The position numbers and the translations under genes were made by a program. The notes beneath the pieces are model-generated. The model was not told the origin of the DNA, did no database searches, and was given only the letters and a program-made list of their open reading frames with translations. Shown here piece by piece: positions 1 to 9,542 of a stretch of DNA of 64,000 nt; the first letter of the stretch is position 1; the number at the start of each line of letters is the position of its first letter. Origin of the DNA: Streptomyces sp. A0958 (GTDB lineage: Bacteria > Actinomycetota > Actinomycetes > Streptomycetales > Streptomycetaceae); the NCBI RefSeq assembly GCF_004795035.1, contig NZ_SSBK01000002.1:186001-250000 (forward strand). The letters run 5' to 3'.

Positions 1-1507
1 AGAGCGTGAGCACCCACGCGCACCCGACCCGTCCCCGGCTCAGGCCGCCGAAGGCGAACAGCACCACGGCCGCCAGGACCACGAGCGCCGCCCAGGCGCC
101 CGCGCCGAGCCCGTCGTACGGCCGTGGCCCGAGCCCGACCCTGGTGAGCAGCGCGTCCGGCACCGCGCCCGTCCACCACAGGGCACCTGCGGCCGCCGCG
201 ATCCCGCCGAAGCCGGTGAGCAGGGCGGCCCAGCCGGGCAGCGCGGGGCCCGGCCGTTCGTGCAGCCGGGGGTCGGCGTCGGGCGAGGGCCGGATCGAGG
301 GCCGTACCTGCGGCGTCCTCGGCACCGGCGGCCGCCGCACACCGGTCCCGGGCTCGCCCCCGCCCGCCCGCCGCACGGCGCTCTCGGGCGCGGCGGCGGC
401 GTCCGCCCCGGCCTGCTGGTCATCGCGGAAGAGGAGGTGCACGGGGATGGAGGCGGTGCGCTCGTTGGCGATGACCGCCTGGTGCCGGCCGGTGTCCCAG
501 GCCGAGTCGGTACGCGGCCCGGCGAGGACGGGCTCGGGAACGGGGGCCTCGGCAGCCGGTACGGGGAGAGGGCCGGGGGCCTCGGCAGCCGGTACGGGGA
601 CTGAGGCGGGGGCCTCGGCAGCCGGTACGGGGAGAGGGCCGGGCTCGGGCGCGGGATCGGGGACGGGCAGGGCCGGCGGCGTGTCGGCCACCGCCTCCGC
701 GCCCACCTCGTCCGCGCCCGCATCCTTCTCCGCGCCCACCTCGTCCGCGACCGTTTCCTTCTCCGCGCCCACCTCGTCCGCGACCGTTTCCTTCTCCGCG
801 CCCGCAGGCACCGAAACCGAGGCCGAGGTCGCGCCGAGCGGCCCCCGGCGGTCGTCCTCACCCGGCACGAGATCGAGCACCAGATCGACCACGGAGTCGG
901 GACCGGCCTCGGAACCGGCCCCGGAGCGAGAACCGGCCCCGGAGCGAGGATCGGCCCCGGAGCGAGGATCGGCGTCCGGACGAGGACCGACACCGGCCCC
1001 GGCACCGGCACCGGCACCGGCACCGGCACCCGCACCCGCACCCGCACCCGCACCCGCACCCGCACCCGCACCGACATCATCCACACGGGCATCCGCCGCG
1101 GCGCCCGGGCGCGGCCCTGGCTCCACCCAATCGTCCTCGTCACCACCCGGCACGTCGACCACCACCTCGCCCCCGGCGGGCACCGACACCGAGACCGGTG
1201 CGAAGACCGGGGGCGGGACGAGGGCGGTGTCCGCGACCGGTACCGCGTCCAGCACCGGCACCGCGTCCCTGACCGGCAGCGCATCCCTGACCGGCAGCGC
1301 GTCCACCACCAGCTCCGGGTCCGGCGCTCTCGCCGCCTCTCCCCTCGCGGCCCGCTCCCCCGCCGCCGCCCAGGCGTCCGTGACGCTGCCGGCTCCACCG
1401 GGGCCGACCCATTCCCGTACCGGGACCGTCCCGTATCTCTCCTCCCCGTACTCCGGCTCCTGCCCGTGCTCCGGGTTCCCGGAGCTGTCCGACACCGTGG
1501 ATCGCAT
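1..1507 (-). CDS. Ala/Pro-rich membrane protein, C-terminus cut by window edge
   Basis: The frame is open from the start to the window edge, so the C-terminus is missing. About 330 residues at the N-terminus are low-complexity, rich in Ala, Pro, Gly, Val, Glu and Asp, with imperfect repeats such as GAEKETVADEV. A short globular piece containing IPVHLLFRDD follows. Two hydrophobic segments come next (GWAALLTGFGGIAAAAGALW and GAWAALVVLAAVVLFAFGGL). It looks like a membrane-anchored protein with a long extended linker. I chose the ATG at 1507 because GGAGG sits 5 nt before it; an in-frame ATG at 1522 has no ribosome site. It lies 28 nt after the NlpC/P60 gene on the same strand and may be co-transcribed with it. 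Function not recognised. Confidence 0.72.
   Translation of the reverse strand, partial: MRSTVSDSSGNPEHGQEPEYGEERYGTVPVREWVGPGGAGSVTDAWAAAGERAARGEAARAPDPELVVDALPVRDALPVRDAVPVLDAVPVADTALVPPPVFAPVSVSVPAGGEVVVDVPGGDEDDWVEPGPRPGAAADARVDDVGAGAGAGAGAGAGAGAGAGAGAGAGAGVGPRPDADPRSGADPRSGAGSRSGAGSEAGPDSVVDLVLDLVPGEDDRRGPLGATSASVSVPAGAEKETVADEVGAEKETVADEVGAEKDAGADEVGAEAVADTPPALPVPDPAPEPGPLPVPAAEAPASVPVPAAEAPGPLPVPAAEAPVPEPVLAGPRTDSAWDTGRHQAVIANERTASIPVHLLFRDDQQAGADAAAAPESAVRRAGGGEPGTGVRRPPVPRTPQVRPSIRPSPDADPRLHERPGPALPGWAALLTGFGGIAAAAGALWWTGAVPDALLTRVGLGPRPYDGLGAGAWAALVVLAAVVLFAFGGLSRGRVGCAWVLTL
1000..1073. repeat. Hexanucleotide repeat tract
   Basis: Head-to-tail GGCACC units followed by CGCACC units. 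They lie inside the partial membrane-protein gene, where each unit adds a Gly-Ala pair without shifting the frame. Such a tract can expand or contract in six-base steps. Confidence 0.85.
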
Positions 1508-1535
1508 TACCGCCTCCGTCATGTGCGTCGTCGTG

Positions 1536-2855
1536 TCACGCGAAGAGTCGCCGCCAGGTCTCCGGGCCCGGATAGCCGTCGGCCTCCGCGCCCCGCCAGC
1601 CCTGGGCCTTCTGGAAGGCCTCGACATTGCGCCGGTCCGCCTCGGTCCACCGAGGGTCGGGGCCCGACAGGTAGTACGTGCCGTATCCCTTCTTCACCAA
1701 CTGTTTGCCGAGCCTGTCGACATGGGTGTTGGACTGACCCGGCCGGAAATAGCCCCGCCCCGGGAAGGCCGGAACCCCCGCCGGGCCGTTCTGGCCGCTC
1801 GCGGCGGGGATGTCGTGGCCGGTTCCGGTCACCAGCAGCTCCCAGGTGTCGGGGCCGGGGATGCCGTCGGCCTCGGCGCCCTTCCAGCCCTGTGCTTGCT
1901 GGAACGCCTGGGTCGCCTTCCGGTCGGCGTCGGTCCAGACCGGATCGGGGCCGACCTTGTAGAAGCGCTTGCCGCCCCGGCTGACGAGCAGGGTGCCGAG
2001 CTGGGTGACGTACGCGTTGTTCGCGCCGGGGCCGAACTTCGCCGCGCCGGGAAACGGGGTCGCGGCGGCCTCGCTGCCGGAGTTCCCCGAGGTCAGCCCC
2101 TTGTAGCGGTAGGCGACATAGCTGGCGGAGTTGGTCCAGTAGGCCATGGGCGTCGTCTGCTTGCGGGTGTACGGCTTGGTCTGCTCGTACGCCGTGTAAT
2201 AGGTGTGCGTGTAGTCGGTCCAGCCGCCGAAGACCGTGACGTGGGAGCCCTTCGCGGGGTCGGCCGGATTGTGGAAGAGCAGGATGTCGCCGGGCTCCAG
2301 ATCCTCGCGGGCGATGCGGGTGCCGTACGTGGCGAGGCTGCCGGTCCACTCGTTGCCCGCCAGGTTCCAGGCCATCGACACATAGCCGGAGCAGTCCTGC
2401 CGGTACCCGTCCGACCAGTACTTCTCCATGCTGTACGGGACCTGGGCGGTGACCCACTCCTTCGCGCGGTTGATGATGTCGGCCCGGGTCGTCGGACGCA
2501 GCACGGGCGCGGCCGCCGCCTGGGCCGCCGGCGCCCCCTGGGCGCCGGACCCCCGCAGCGGGCCGGGCCGACCCTGGGGGCTGTCCGGCAGCGGGCCGGC
2601 GGCCAGGTCGATCAGCGCTCCCGTGCCGGGCACCGGGGCCGGGTCGGCGAGCGCTCCGGCGGACTCCGCCACGCCGGCCCCCAGCACCACTCCGGCGGTG
2701 GTGACCAGCACCATCGCGCGTCGCGCGCCGTGCGCGGCCGGGTTCCCCCCGTGCCGCGTGGGCAGGCCCCCGGCGGCGGTGCGCCGCTGGGCGGCGCAGC
2801 CCGGGCAGGGGCAGTCGATGGCGGGTACGTACTCCTCGAAGGCCGGCACAGTCAT
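1536..2855 (-). CDS. NlpC/P60-type peptidoglycan-binding protein
   Basis: A 439-residue exported or surface protein. A Cys-rich N-terminal stretch (CPCPGC) and a hydrophobic segment at about residues 48-65 precede an Ala/Pro linker. Residues about 125-255 resemble an NlpC/P60-like amidase fold, with the candidate nucleophile Cys155 in DCSGYVSM and His205 in SHVTVFGGW. Two peptidoglycan-binding-like repeats follow (about 275-345 and 365-439), each with a WT-AD-R segment and a QGWKGAEADG-like loop. It probably binds or trims cell-wall peptide. GGAGGG lies 6 nt before the ATG. The catalytic assignment is by motif only; the domain could also be a non-hydrolytic binding module. Confidence 0.85.
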   Translation of the reverse strand: MTVPAFEEYVPAIDCPCPGCAAQRRTAAGGLPTRHGGNPAAHGARRAMVLVTTAGVVLGAGVAESAGALADPAPVPGTGALIDLAAGPLPDSPQGRPGPLRGSGAQGAPAAQAAAAPVLRPTTRADIINRAKEWVTAQVPYSMEKYWSDGYRQDCSGYVSMAWNLAGNEWTGSLATYGTRIAREDLEPGDILLFHNPADPAKGSHVTVFGGWTDYTHTYYTAYEQTKPYTRKQTTPMAYWTNSASYVAYRYKGLTSGNSGSEAAATPFPGAAKFGPGANNAYVTQLGTLLVSRGGKRFYKVGPDPVWTDADRKATQAFQQAQGWKGAEADGIPGPDTWELLVTGTGHDIPAASGQNGPAGVPAFPGRGYFRPGQSNTHVDRLGKQLVKKGYGTYYLSGPDPRWTEADRRNVEAFQKAQGWRGAEADGYPGPETWRRLFA

Positions 2856-3038
2856 GCGATTCCCTCCGCAGTCGTCAAGATCTTTGGGCGCATCTGCACG
2901 GGCGTCAGTGTCTCAACTGTCCTGACATATCTCATTTTGACGGATAGAAGAGAAAAAACGACCATCCGACAGGCCGTGAGAGAGATGAAATGGTCAGGAG
3001 CACCACTGGGGATCGGGTAGAGTTCTCCAGGTCAGCAG

Positions 3039-3112
3039 GCGCCGCTAGCTCAGTTGGTTAGAGCAGCTGACTCTTAATCAGCGGGTCCGGGGTTCGAGTC
3101 CCTGGCGGCGCA
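3039..3112 (+). tRNA. tRNA-Lys (anticodon CTT)
   Basis: Complete cloverleaf of 74 nt. Acceptor arms are GCGCCGC (3039-3045) and GCGGCGC (3105-3111), with A at 3112 as discriminator. The anticodon stem GCTGA/TCAGC encloses loop CTCTTAA with anticodon CTT at 3073-3075. The T-arm carries GGTTCGAGTCC. The 3' CCA is not encoded. Confidence 0.97.
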
Positions 3113-3121
3113 CGCACAGTC

Positions 3122-3153
3122 AAGGCCCTCTCACCCAGCGTGAGGGGGCTTTG
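3122..3153 (+). terminator. Terminator after tRNA-Lys
   Basis: A GC-rich hairpin (GGCCCTCTCAC, loop CCAGC, GTGAGGGGGC, with some G-T pairs) ends in TTT a few bases after the tRNA. Confidence 0.7.
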
Positions 3154-3384
3154 ATGTTTTTCGTGTGCCCGGCTCCGCGCCCATGACCAATCGCATCGTC
3201 ATGTCCAGCAGTTGGAGACACCGGGAGATTCCGGTCGTGGCCGCCGCGGGACGGGGCCCTTGTACGGGGCCGGAGTCGAACAGGCATCATGCTCTGAGCC
3301 CGTCGGCCGCGTTTCAGGGGGAGACGCGGCGGACGAAACGAACGAGCGACCACGCAGCCCCGCCTGCGTGCAGGGGGACGACCC

Positions 3385-5451
3385 ATGACGTCGACGCCGC
3401 CGGGTGACCGGCAGGACAACGACCCTTCCCGGACGACGCAGCTGCGCATACCCCGGCAGGACGACGACCCCTCCCGGACCACCCAGCTCCGCATACTCGG
3501 GCCGCTGCGCCCCGGAGGGCACCGCCGCCGGCAGCCCAAGCCGCTGCCCCGGTACGACTACGAGCACTACAGCCGCCTGGCCGGGCCACTGACCCAGCCC
3601 GATCCGGCCAAGCCGTACACCGTGAAGTACCGCTCGCTCCTCTCCCAGGAGCCGCACCGCGTCCGCGCCGCGCTCCTGCTGGGCGCGGCCCCGCTCGTCT
3701 CCCTCGGCCTCTTCGTCTGGCTGATGCAGCCCGAGCACTGGACCCAGCGCGACCCGAACCTCAAGAACGACACGCTGCTGATCCTGGACGCCGTGATGCT
3801 GGTCTCGATCGGTCTGATCGAGCTGTTCCGCACGATGAACGTCCTGTCCAACGCGCACGCCACGCTGGTCGCCCGCGACCCGGTCCCGGTCGTACCCGAG
3901 AGCGGCACCCGGGTCGCCTTCCTCACCTCCTTCGTCCCGGGCAAGGAGCCCCTGGAGATGGTGACGAAGACCCTGGAGGCCGCGGTCCGCATCCGCCACC
4001 GCGGACTCATGCACGTCTGGCTGCTCGACGAGGGCGACGACCCGGCGGTGAAGGAGGTCTGCCGGCGGCTCGGCGTCCACCACTTCTCCCGCAAGGGCGT
4101 GGCGCGCTGGAACCAGGCCAAGGGCCCGCACCGGGCGAAGACCAAGCACGGCAACTACAACGCCTGGCTCGACGCGCACGGAGACGCGTACGACTTCTTC
4201 GCCTCGGTCGACACCGACCACGTGCCGATGCCCAACTACCTGGAGCGGATGCTCGGCTACTTCCGCGACCCGGACGTCGGCTTCGTCATCGGCCCGCAGG
4301 TCTACGGCAACTACGACACCTTCGTCACCAAGGCCGCCGAGTCGCAGCAGTTCCTCTTCCACGCGCTGATACAGCGCGCGGGCAACCGGTACGGCGCCCC
4401 GATGTTCGTCGGCACCAGCAACGCGGTGCGGATCTCGGCCCTCAAGCAGATCGGCGGCCTGTACGACTCGATCACCGAGGACATGGCGACCGGCTTCGAG
4501 ATCCACCGCGCCCGCAATCCGCGCACCGGCCGCAAATGGCGCTCCGTGTACACCCCGGACGTGCTGGCCGTGGGCGAGGGGCCCACCGCGTGGACGGACT
4601 TCTTCACCCAGCAGCTGCGCTGGTCACGCGGCACGTACGAGACGATCCTCAAGCAGTACTGGAGGGGCTTCGGCTCGCTGCCCGCGGGCAAGCTCTTCAA
4701 CTACACCATGATGATCATCTTCTACCCGATGTCCGCCATGAACTGGATACTCGCGGCGCTCAGTTGCGCGCTGTTCCTGGGCATGGGTGCCTCGGGTGTA
4801 CAGATCGACCCGACGGTCTGGATGATGCTCTACGGCAACGCCTCCGCGCTCCAGATCGGCCTGTACGTCTGGAACCGCCGGCACAACGTCTCGCCGCACG
4901 AGCCCGAGGGCTCCGGCGGCCTGGCCGGCATGGTGATGTCCGCGCTCTCCGCCCCGGTCTACGCCCGCTCCCTGATGGACGCCGTGCTGCGCCGCAAGAG
5001 CTCCTTCGTGGTGACGCCCAAGGGCGACTCCTCCAGCCCGGACACACTGTTCGGCACGTTCCGCATCCACCTCTTCTTCGTCGCGGTCTTCGGCGGCTCC
5101 ATCGTGGCGTCGTACGTGCTCGGCCACAGCCACCCGGCGATGGTCACCTGGGCCTCGCTGGCCCTGCTGATCACGGCGGCGCCGGTCATCGGCTGGCAGT
5201 ACACCGTGCGCGCGGAGAAGAAGAAGCGCCGCGCGGACCCGCCACCGCCCGCGTCCCCGCCCCAGCCGGAGACGCGACCACCGGCACAGACACAAGCACA
5301 GACACAAGCACAGACACCGGCACAGACACAGGCGCAGGCACAGGCGCAGGCACAGGCGCAGACACCGGCACAGGCAGCGGCACCGGCCCGGGCGCACTGG
5401 CCCGGCAACGAAGACACCATGCAGATCGCCCTGGGGGGTCGTAAGAAATGA
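3385..5451 (+). CDS. cslA: Cellulose-synthase-like glycosyltransferase CslA
   Basis: A 688-residue membrane family-2 glycosyltransferase. It carries the processive GT2 signature: Asp215 in LLDEGDD, D276-T-D-H, E365-D366 and QQLRW (409-413). Paired hydrophobic segments precede the catalytic domain (about 92-145) and more follow it (about 440-600). The tail is a Gln/Ala/Thr/Pro repeat (AQTQAQ-type) ending near residue 670. In Streptomyces this protein makes a beta-glucan-like polymer at hyphal tips and works with GlxA. AGGGGGA lies upstream of the ATG. The stop overlaps the glxA start by 4 nt (ATGA), so the two are translationally coupled. The N-terminus carries a duplicated DPSRTTQLRI segment. 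Confidence 0.94.
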   Translation: MTSTPPGDRQDNDPSRTTQLRIPRQDDDPSRTTQLRILGPLRPGGHRRRQPKPLPRYDYEHYSRLAGPLTQPDPAKPYTVKYRSLLSQEPHRVRAALLLGAAPLVSLGLFVWLMQPEHWTQRDPNLKNDTLLILDAVMLVSIGLIELFRTMNVLSNAHATLVARDPVPVVPESGTRVAFLTSFVPGKEPLEMVTKTLEAAVRIRHRGLMHVWLLDEGDDPAVKEVCRRLGVHHFSRKGVARWNQAKGPHRAKTKHGNYNAWLDAHGDAYDFFASVDTDHVPMPNYLERMLGYFRDPDVGFVIGPQVYGNYDTFVTKAAESQQFLFHALIQRAGNRYGAPMFVGTSNAVRISALKQIGGLYDSITEDMATGFEIHRARNPRTGRKWRSVYTPDVLAVGEGPTAWTDFFTQQLRWSRGTYETILKQYWRGFGSLPAGKLFNYTMMIIFYPMSAMNWILAALSCALFLGMGASGVQIDPTVWMMLYGNASALQIGLYVWNRRHNVSPHEPEGSGGLAGMVMSALSAPVYARSLMDAVLRRKSSFVVTPKGDSSSPDTLFGTFRIHLFFVAVFGGSIVASYVLGHSHPAMVTWASLALLITAAPVIGWQYTVRAEKKKRRADPPPPASPPQPETRPPAQTQAQTQAQTPAQTQAQAQAQAQAQTPAQAAAPARAHWPGNEDTMQIALGGRKK

Positions 5452-7382
5452 AGTACCGTCCGAGCCGCCGTACCCGCCGCATGGCGATCAGTACGGCGGT
5501 GGTTCTCGCGCTCGCGGGGGCGAACGGGCCGTGGCTGTACCGTTTCGGCACCGAGCACTACCACGACTACAAGATCAACCAGGCCGGTTACAAGGCGGAC
5601 AACGGCCACTGGGACTTCCTGGACGTCCCCTCCGAGTTCCGGATCAACACGATCCACGCCGCGCTCCTGCACACCGGCAAGGTGCTGCTCGTCGCCGGCT
5701 CGGGCAACAACCAGAAGAACTTCGACGCCAAGAGCTTCCGCTCGGTGCTGTGGGACCCGAAGACCAACGCGTATCGGAACATCCCCACGCCCAAGGACAT
5801 GTTCTGCGCCGGCCACACCCAACTGCCCGACGGCAAGCTCCTCATAGCCGGCGGCACCAGACGGTACGAGAAGCTCAAGGGCGACGTCACCAAGGCCGGC
5901 GGCCTGATGATCGTGCACAACGAGGACCCCGACAAGCCGATCACGCTCCCCGCAGGCACCCGCTTCACCGGCAAGGGCAACGGCAAGACCTTCGTCACCA
6001 AGGACCCGGTCCTGGTGGAGAAGGCCACCAAGGTCTTCGACAAGAAGACCGGCGCCTTCCTGCGCAACGACCCGGGATACGGCCGGATCTACGTGGAGGC
6101 CGAGAAGTCCGGTACGCAGTACGAGACGGGCGCCGAGGACAACTACCGCGTCGAGGGCCTGACCGGCTCCGACACCCACAACGTCTACGGGATCGCCCAG
6201 AAGCTCGCGCTCGACAAGAAGGACTTCCAGGGCATCCGGGAGGCCTTCGAATTCGATCCGGTGGCGGAGAAGTACATCACCGTCGACCCGATGAACGAGG
6301 CCCGCTGGTACCCGACGCTCACCACACTGGAGGACGGCAAGGTCCTGGCCCTGTCAGGTCTGGACGAGATCGGGCAGATCGTCCCCGGCAAGGACGAGAT
6401 CTACGACCCGGGGACCAAGGAGTGGAAGTACACCGGCATCGTCCGGAAGTTCCCCACCTACCCGGCGGTCTTCCTCCTCGACGACGGCAAGCTCTTCTAC
6501 TCCGGCTCGAACGCCGGCTACGGCCCCGCGGACGTCGGCCGCGACCCCGGCGTCTGGGACCTGGCGACGAACGAGTTCACCAAGATCCCCGGCCTGAGCG
6601 ACCCGGACAAGATGGAGACCTCCGCGACCGTCCGGCTGCCTCCGGCCCAGGACGAGAAGTTCATGGTGATCGGCGGGGGCGGCGTCGGCGAGTCCGATGA
6701 GTCCAGCGAGAAGTCCCGGCTGGTGGACCTCAAGGACCCCGACCCCGAGTTCCAGGACGGCGCCTCCCTGGACGAGGGCACCCGCTACCCGAGCGCTTCC
6801 CTGCTCCCCGACGACTCCGTCCTGGTCACCGGCGGCTCCAACGACTACCGGGGCCGCAGCGACTCCAACGTGCTGCAGGCCCGGCTGTACGACGCGAAGA
6901 CGGACACGTACCAGCGGGTCGCCGACCCGGCGGTCGGGCGCAACTACCACTCCGGGTCCGTGCTCCTGCCGGACGGCCGGGTCATGATCTTCGGTTCCGA
7001 CTCGCTCTACGCCGACAAGGCCAACACCCGGCCCGGCACCTTCGAGCAGCGCATCGAGATCTACACCCCGCCCTACCTCTACCGCGACTCGCGGCCCGAG
7101 CTGACGGCCGGGCCGAAGAAGATCGAGCGCGGCTCCACGGCGGTCTTCACCAGCCTCCAGGCCTCGTCCATCAAGACGGCGAAGCTGATGCGGCCGAGCG
7201 CGGTCACCCATGTCACGGACACCGACCAGCGCTCGGTGGCCCTGGACCTGAAGCAGACCGACGGCGGGATCTCGGTGACCGTCCCGAAGAACCGGGCGCT
7301 GGTGCCGTCGGGCTGGTACATGCTCTTCGTCACCGACGACAAGGGCACCCCGTCCGAGGGGACGTGGGTGGAGGTGCCGTAG
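5448..7382 (+). CDS. glxA: Copper radical oxidase GlxA (galactose-oxidase-like)
   Basis: A 644-residue membrane-anchored or secreted Kelch-type oxidase with an N-terminal hydrophobic segment (about 10-27). It has the mononuclear-copper radical site of galactose-oxidase relatives: Cys120 in FCAGH, Trp287-Tyr288 in ARWYPT (the Cys-Tyr pair expected to crosslink, with its stacking Trp) and Tyr500-His501 in RNYHSGS. In streptomycetes GlxA acts with CslA in deposition of the tip glycan and in morphological development. Gene order and the 4-nt overlap with cslA are as in that locus. A strong hairpin follows the stop. Confidence 0.94.
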   Translation: MKYRPSRRTRRMAISTAVVLALAGANGPWLYRFGTEHYHDYKINQAGYKADNGHWDFLDVPSEFRINTIHAALLHTGKVLLVAGSGNNQKNFDAKSFRSVLWDPKTNAYRNIPTPKDMFCAGHTQLPDGKLLIAGGTRRYEKLKGDVTKAGGLMIVHNEDPDKPITLPAGTRFTGKGNGKTFVTKDPVLVEKATKVFDKKTGAFLRNDPGYGRIYVEAEKSGTQYETGAEDNYRVEGLTGSDTHNVYGIAQKLALDKKDFQGIREAFEFDPVAEKYITVDPMNEARWYPTLTTLEDGKVLALSGLDEIGQIVPGKDEIYDPGTKEWKYTGIVRKFPTYPAVFLLDDGKLFYSGSNAGYGPADVGRDPGVWDLATNEFTKIPGLSDPDKMETSATVRLPPAQDEKFMVIGGGGVGESDESSEKSRLVDLKDPDPEFQDGASLDEGTRYPSASLLPDDSVLVTGGSNDYRGRSDSNVLQARLYDAKTDTYQRVADPAVGRNYHSGSVLLPDGRVMIFGSDSLYADKANTRPGTFEQRIEIYTPPYLYRDSRPELTAGPKKIERGSTAVFTSLQASSIKTAKLMRPSAVTHVTDTDQRSVALDLKQTDGGISVTVPKNRALVPSGWYMLFVTDDKGTPSEGTWVEVP

Positions 7383-7395
7383 GACGACGGCCGTA

Positions 7396-7420
7396 CGGGC
7401 GGGGGCGCCGCCCCCGCCCG
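7396..7420. terminator. Bidirectional terminator between glxA and cslZ
   Basis: Ten-bp GC arms CGGGCGGGGG/CCCCCGCCCG around a 5-nt loop, in the 39-nt gap between two convergent genes. There is no long T-tract on either side. Confidence 0.7.
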
Positions 7421-7421
7421 G

Positions 7422-8504
7422 CTAACCCTTCTTCGCCGCGCGGACCAGGTCCAGTGCGTACGCGGGCCACCACTCGCCCGCCTTCGGGCCGCCCCGGCAG
7501 TCGCCGTCGGACTCGCCGGGGCGCTTGATCCACAGGTACGCGTCGACCAGGTCGTCGCCCGTGTCGGTCGTCGGCGGCTCACCGAGGGCCCGGCCCGGCG
7601 GATTGCACCAGGTCTCCTCGGAATCGGAGGCGGTGTACGGGCCGCTGCCGTTGCGGCTGGTGTCGACGACGAACGGCTTGCCGCCGACCTTCGCCGACAG
7701 CTGCCTGCCGAACTCCGTGCTGTCGGCGGTGGTCTGGAAGTTGGACACGTTGACCGCGAAGCCGTCCGCCCCCTCGATGCCCGCCCGCCGCAACGGGTCG
7801 AACAGCGCGTCGGCCGTGCGCCAGCCGGCGTTGCCCGCGTCCAGGTAGACGCGGGTGCCCGGCTGCTTCTTCAGCCGCTCCACCGCACCCCTGAGCAGGT
7901 CGTAGCGCTCCTCGTGCAGCTGCCGCGGGGTGCAGCCGTCGACCAGGTGCACCACCGCGTCCGGCTCCAGGACCACGGTGGCACCGCGGTCCCCGATGCC
8001 GCGCGCGACGGCCTCCACCCAGGCGCGGTACGCGTCGCCGTCGGCCGCCCCGCCCTTGGAGAACTGCCCGCAGTCGCGGTGCGGGATGTTGTAGAGGACG
8101 AGCAGCGCCTGCCGGTCCGCCTTCGCGGCGGCCTCGGTGTAGCCCTTCGCCTCGGCCTCCGGGTTCTCCGCGCCGACCCACTCGCCGACCGGCTGCTCCG
8201 CGATCCGGCGGATCAGGGCGGCGGCCTCCTCGTTGCCGTCCTTGGTGTACGCGGCGACCTGGCGGGCGGCGGTCCCGTCCGGGTTCACCCAGTACGGGAC
8301 GGTGTCGGCGGGCCGCTGGCCGATACCGGCGGGGTTGCCGCCACCGGTCCCGTCCGCGCCCTCACTCGCACCGGCCCGGCCGCCGTCGCCCTTGCCGTCG
8401 CCCTTGCCGTCGTCGGAGGCGGAGCAGCCGGTGAGCAGGAGCAGGAGGCCCGCCGCCGCGGCCACCCCGCGCACGCCGAACCGGCCGTTGTGACTGCCGT
8501 ACAT
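7422..8504 (-). CDS. cslZ: GH6 endoglucanase-like lipoprotein CslZ
   Basis: A 360-residue glycoside hydrolase family 6 protein. A lipoprotein signal is present: hydrophobic stretch then LLTGC with the lipidated Cys near residue 28. A Gly/Asp/Ser linker precedes the catalytic domain. GH6 marks include LYNIPHRDCGQFS, the candidate acid VVLEPDAV, and the C-terminal LWIKRPGESDG. The family cleaves beta-1,4-glucan. Beside cslA-glxA it probably trims the polymer made by CslA. I start at ATG 8504, preceded by GAGGGGGAG; the frame stays open 57 nt further upstream without a ribosome site. Convergent with glxA. Confidence 0.88.
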   Translation of the reverse strand: MYGSHNGRFGVRGVAAAAGLLLLLTGCSASDDGKGDGKGDGGRAGASEGADGTGGGNPAGIGQRPADTVPYWVNPDGTAARQVAAYTKDGNEEAAALIRRIAEQPVGEWVGAENPEAEAKGYTEAAAKADRQALLVLYNIPHRDCGQFSKGGAADGDAYRAWVEAVARGIGDRGATVVLEPDAVVHLVDGCTPRQLHEERYDLLRGAVERLKKQPGTRVYLDAGNAGWRTADALFDPLRRAGIEGADGFAVNVSNFQTTADSTEFGRQLSAKVGGKPFVVDTSRNGSGPYTASDSEETWCNPPGRALGEPPTTDTGDDLVDAYLWIKRPGESDGDCRGGPKAGEWWPAYALDLVRAAKKG

Positions 8505-8857
8505 CCACTCCCCCTCGGGTGCGAGGGCGGTGCCCTGTCGCATCGCGGCCCATCCTGGCACAGCGTGCGCGAGCGGCCCGGGCCTCGTACGGCTTCGCCG
8601 CCGAGCCGTTACGGCGGTTTCACCGCACTCTGCCCCGCTTCGCTGCCTGCGGAGGGTGACCTGTTATCGACTTACCGTCAGAAACCCTCTGGGCGGGCGG
8701 AGTTCGTCCCCCTACAGTGGGGCGTGCGGCGGACCCGGACGCCACCGACCTCCCGTGTCCGCGCCGGGCCACTCCCGCGGCCCGCGCACCGCGGTCGAGG
8801 ACCGGCCCGGTCGCTGCCCCGCACACGGGCGGCGGACCGGGCCGCGTACCGAAGGCT
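8505..8857. other. Intergenic region upstream of cslZ
   Basis: 353 nt between the sortase gene and cslZ, both on the minus strand. It must contain the cslZ promoter. I see no convincing small gene or strong hairpin. A less GC-rich patch lies near 8,655-8,695. Confidence 0.5.
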
Positions 8858-9541
8858 TCAGACGGCCCCGGCCCGCGTCTTCTTCTCGGCCGTGAGGTAC
8901 GCCGAGACGACCACGTTGGCGGTGTACGAGTGCGACACGCGGTCGTACGTACCGCCGCAGGTGATCAGCCGGAGCTCGGCCCGGCCGTCCTTGCGGGGGC
9001 CGTACGCCTTCTGGGCGTCGAACCGTTCGCGGGTGAGGACCTGGACGTCGTCGATGGTGAACTCGGCGACCGTGCCGTCGGTCCGGGTCACGTCGACCTT
9101 CGCGCCGGGGCGGGCCGCGCTGAGCCCGTAGAAGACGGCCGGCTTGGTCTCGGTGTCGACATGGCCGACGAACAGGGCCGGGCCCTTGGCGCCGGGCTCG
9201 GTGCCGCCGCCGTACCAGCCGACGGTCTGGGGGGTGTCGAAGGACGGCGGTTCGATCGCGCCCTCGGCGTCCAGGCCCCGGGAGACGACGGGGGCCCGGA
9301 TGCCGAGCGACGGGATCTCGACGCTCTGCGGCGCCGCGCCGGCGATCGGCTCGTGCGCCGGGGGCAGCGGCACGCCGAGCGGGCGCCCGACCGCGGCGAC
9401 GTCACCGGTGGTCGGGGCCGAGCCGATGCCCGACCCGTCGGTGATCCCGCGCCCCCAGAGCCACAGGCCCAGCAGGAGGACGGCCCAGGCCACTCCGGTG
9501 AGCAGCCTGCCGTGGCCCGCCGAGTCCTCCGAGCCAGACAT
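8858..9541 (-). CDS. Class F sortase
   Basis: A 227-residue membrane-anchored transpeptidase with one N-terminal hydrophobic segment (about 12-31). The sortase triad is visible: His127 in FVGHVDT, Cys195 in RLITCGG and Arg201 just after. Short length, N-terminal anchor and the LITCGG form match actinobacterial class F enzymes. These join LPxTG-type proteins to the cell wall. The start lies 1 nt after the stop of the secreted-protein gene, so the two form an operon. That partner has no obvious LPxTG motif, so the substrate is unclear. Confidence 0.9.
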   Translation of the reverse strand: MSGSEDSAGHGRLLTGVAWAVLLLGLWLWGRGITDGSGIGSAPTTGDVAAVGRPLGVPLPPAHEPIAGAAPQSVEIPSLGIRAPVVSRGLDAEGAIEPPSFDTPQTVGWYGGGTEPGAKGPALFVGHVDTETKPAVFYGLSAARPGAKVDVTRTDGTVAEFTIDDVQVLTRERFDAQKAYGPRKDGRAELRLITCGGTYDRVSHSYTANVVVSAYLTAEKKTRAGAV

Positions 9542-9542
9542 G

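Noticed and set aside
6..3020. Plus-strand open frame of about 1000 codons
   Set aside because: It is antisense to two genes with clear domains and motifs, is low-complexity, and ends just before the tRNA. Long antisense frames are usual at this GC.
3039..3112. tRNA-Lys as an integration site for a mobile element
   Set aside because: No integrase, excisionase or repeated tRNA 3' end was found nearby; the neighbours are core-like genes.
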